This document shows, piece by piece, positions 13,051-13,536 of a stretch of 13,536 nucleotides of DNA (its first letter is position 1; each line of letters begins with the position of its first letter). The DNA lies in assembly GCA_003164375.1 (NCBI GenBank), contig PLTE01000395.1:1-13536 (forward strand), read 5' to 3'. The notes beneath the pieces are model-generated. The model had not been told where the DNA came from, did not search any database, and saw only the letters and a program-made list of their open reading frames with translations. The translations under genes were made by a program, and so were the position numbers. The stretch is from Hyphomicrobiales bacterium. GTDB taxonomy: Bacteria; Pseudomonadota; Alphaproteobacteria; Rhizobiales; Xanthobacteraceae.

Positions 13051-13353
13051 TCAGTTAAACACGGCCTGATAGGTCACGCCTTCGGCATCCTTGGCGACCG
13101 GCACCAGAACGATCGATAGTTCGCCGAGTTCCTGATGCTCCAGGCGGTAGATGCGCTGTGGCAGCACGCGTGGGTCCTTGCCGAGAAAGAACAGCGAGAA
13201 CGGCGGCCGCACGCCGGGCAACCCGTAGGCCGGGTTTAACGGCTTGGCTTCCTTCAAAATCATGGGAATCGCGGGAACGCCGTCCTCGTTGATCGGGAAC
13301 ACGTCACCAACCTTGTCGGAAAAGTCCTCAAAGACGAGCTGTCGTTCAGTCAT
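13051..13353 (-). CDS. DUF6916-family protein of unknown function
   Basis: A 100-residue soluble protein with no signal peptide or membrane segment. The arrangement F-E-D-F-S-D-K-V-G-D-V-F near the start, P-F-S-L-F-F-L-G-K and L-P-Q-R-I-Y-R-L-E-H in the middle, then G-E-L-S-I-V-L-V-P-V-A-K-D-A-E-G-V-T-Y-Q-A-V-F-N at the end matches the DUF6916 pattern as I remember it. It is convergent with the collar/GNAT operon, and members are often near tail-collar genes, so a shared role is plausible but untested. The minus-strand ATG at 13353 has no strong Shine-Dalgarno. Confidence 0.75.
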   Translation of the reverse strand: MTERQLVFEDFSDKVGDVFPINEDGVPAIPMILKEAKPLNPAYGLPGVRPPFSLFFLGKDPRVLPQRIYRLEHQELGELSIVLVPVAKDAEGVTYQAVFN

Positions 13354-13398
13354 TTTATTGCGACCCTGGCTACACTCGTTAGAAGCGCAATCTTATGA

Positions 13399-13536
13399 TT
13401 AATCTGCTATAAATTGTGCGACACTACAATCGGTTTCCGCCCGCCAGCAGGCTAAATTGATATCGTTGTCTCCTTGGCCACAGCGAGCGCCGAAAATTAC
13501 CGTGATCGGTCCGAATGACCGAAGCTGAAACAGCAT
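13399..13536 (-). CDS. Possible 3' end of a gene entering from the right edge (doubtful)
   Basis: A minus-strand frame is open from the window edge to TAA at 13399-13401 and encodes 45 residues (F-Q-L-R-S-F-G-P-I-T-V-I-F-G-A... to V-A-Q-F-I-A-D) with three Cys. It would end 45 nt before the DUF6916 gene, in the same direction. I do not recognise it. An open frame of this length can arise by chance, and the region is AT-richer than its neighbours, as a promoter region would be. Confidence 0.2.
   Translation of the reverse strand: MLFQLRSFGPITVIFGARCGQGDNDINLACWRAETDCSVAQFIAD

Overview
The window looks like chromosomal DNA of an alphaproteobacterium, probably Hyphomicrobiales (Bradyrhizobium/Xanthobacteraceae-like). 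The basis is high GC, GTG/TTG starts, an Omp25/Omp31-type beta-barrel porin, an elongator tRNA-Met of the alphaproteobacterial type, and a CGTCATTGCG...CGCAATAACG palindromic repeat of the kind common in Rhizobiales. Genus is inference.

Left part (1-4313), mostly housekeeping: the 3' end of a probable short-chain dehydrogenase gene (1-165, +); a secreted outer-membrane beta-barrel protein (399-1091, +) followed by a strong intrinsic terminator; a DedA-family membrane protein (1345-2016, -); about 1 kb with no convincing gene (2017-2991); an LpxL/HtrB-type lipid A acyltransferase homologue (2992-3951, +); and tRNA-Met(CAT) (4237-4313, -).

Centre (4465-10567), a lasso-peptide biosynthetic locus. 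Seven tightly packed + strand genes encode an HPr-kinase-like peptide kinase, a PAPS sulfotransferase, a PqqD-like recognition protein (B1), a transglutaminase-like leader peptidase (B2), a 2OG-Fe(II) dioxygenase, an unknown 82-residue protein and an asparagine-synthetase-like macrolactam cyclase (C). The likely precursor lies beyond the cyclase on the opposite strand (10282-10479). It is a 61-65 residue peptide with a W-x-x-P leader motif, a Thr two residues before a Gly, Asp at core positions 7 and 9, and a C-terminal Ser of the kind that lasso kinases phosphorylate. The proposed product is a roughly 16-residue lasso peptide (GTPDGHDADSTITGIS) that may be phosphorylated, sulfated and hydroxylated. 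No exporter, isopeptidase or TonB receptor gene is in the window.

Right part (10750-13536): an operon of three paralogous phage-tail-collar (MdpB-type) proteins and a GNAT acetyltransferase, then a Rhizobiales-type palindromic repeat, then a convergent DUF6916-family gene. No phage structural, integrase or lysis genes accompany the collar proteins, so this looks like a standing cellular module, not a prophage. The collar operon and the putative lasso precursor are divergently transcribed from one 270-nt intergenic region that contains a direct repeat.
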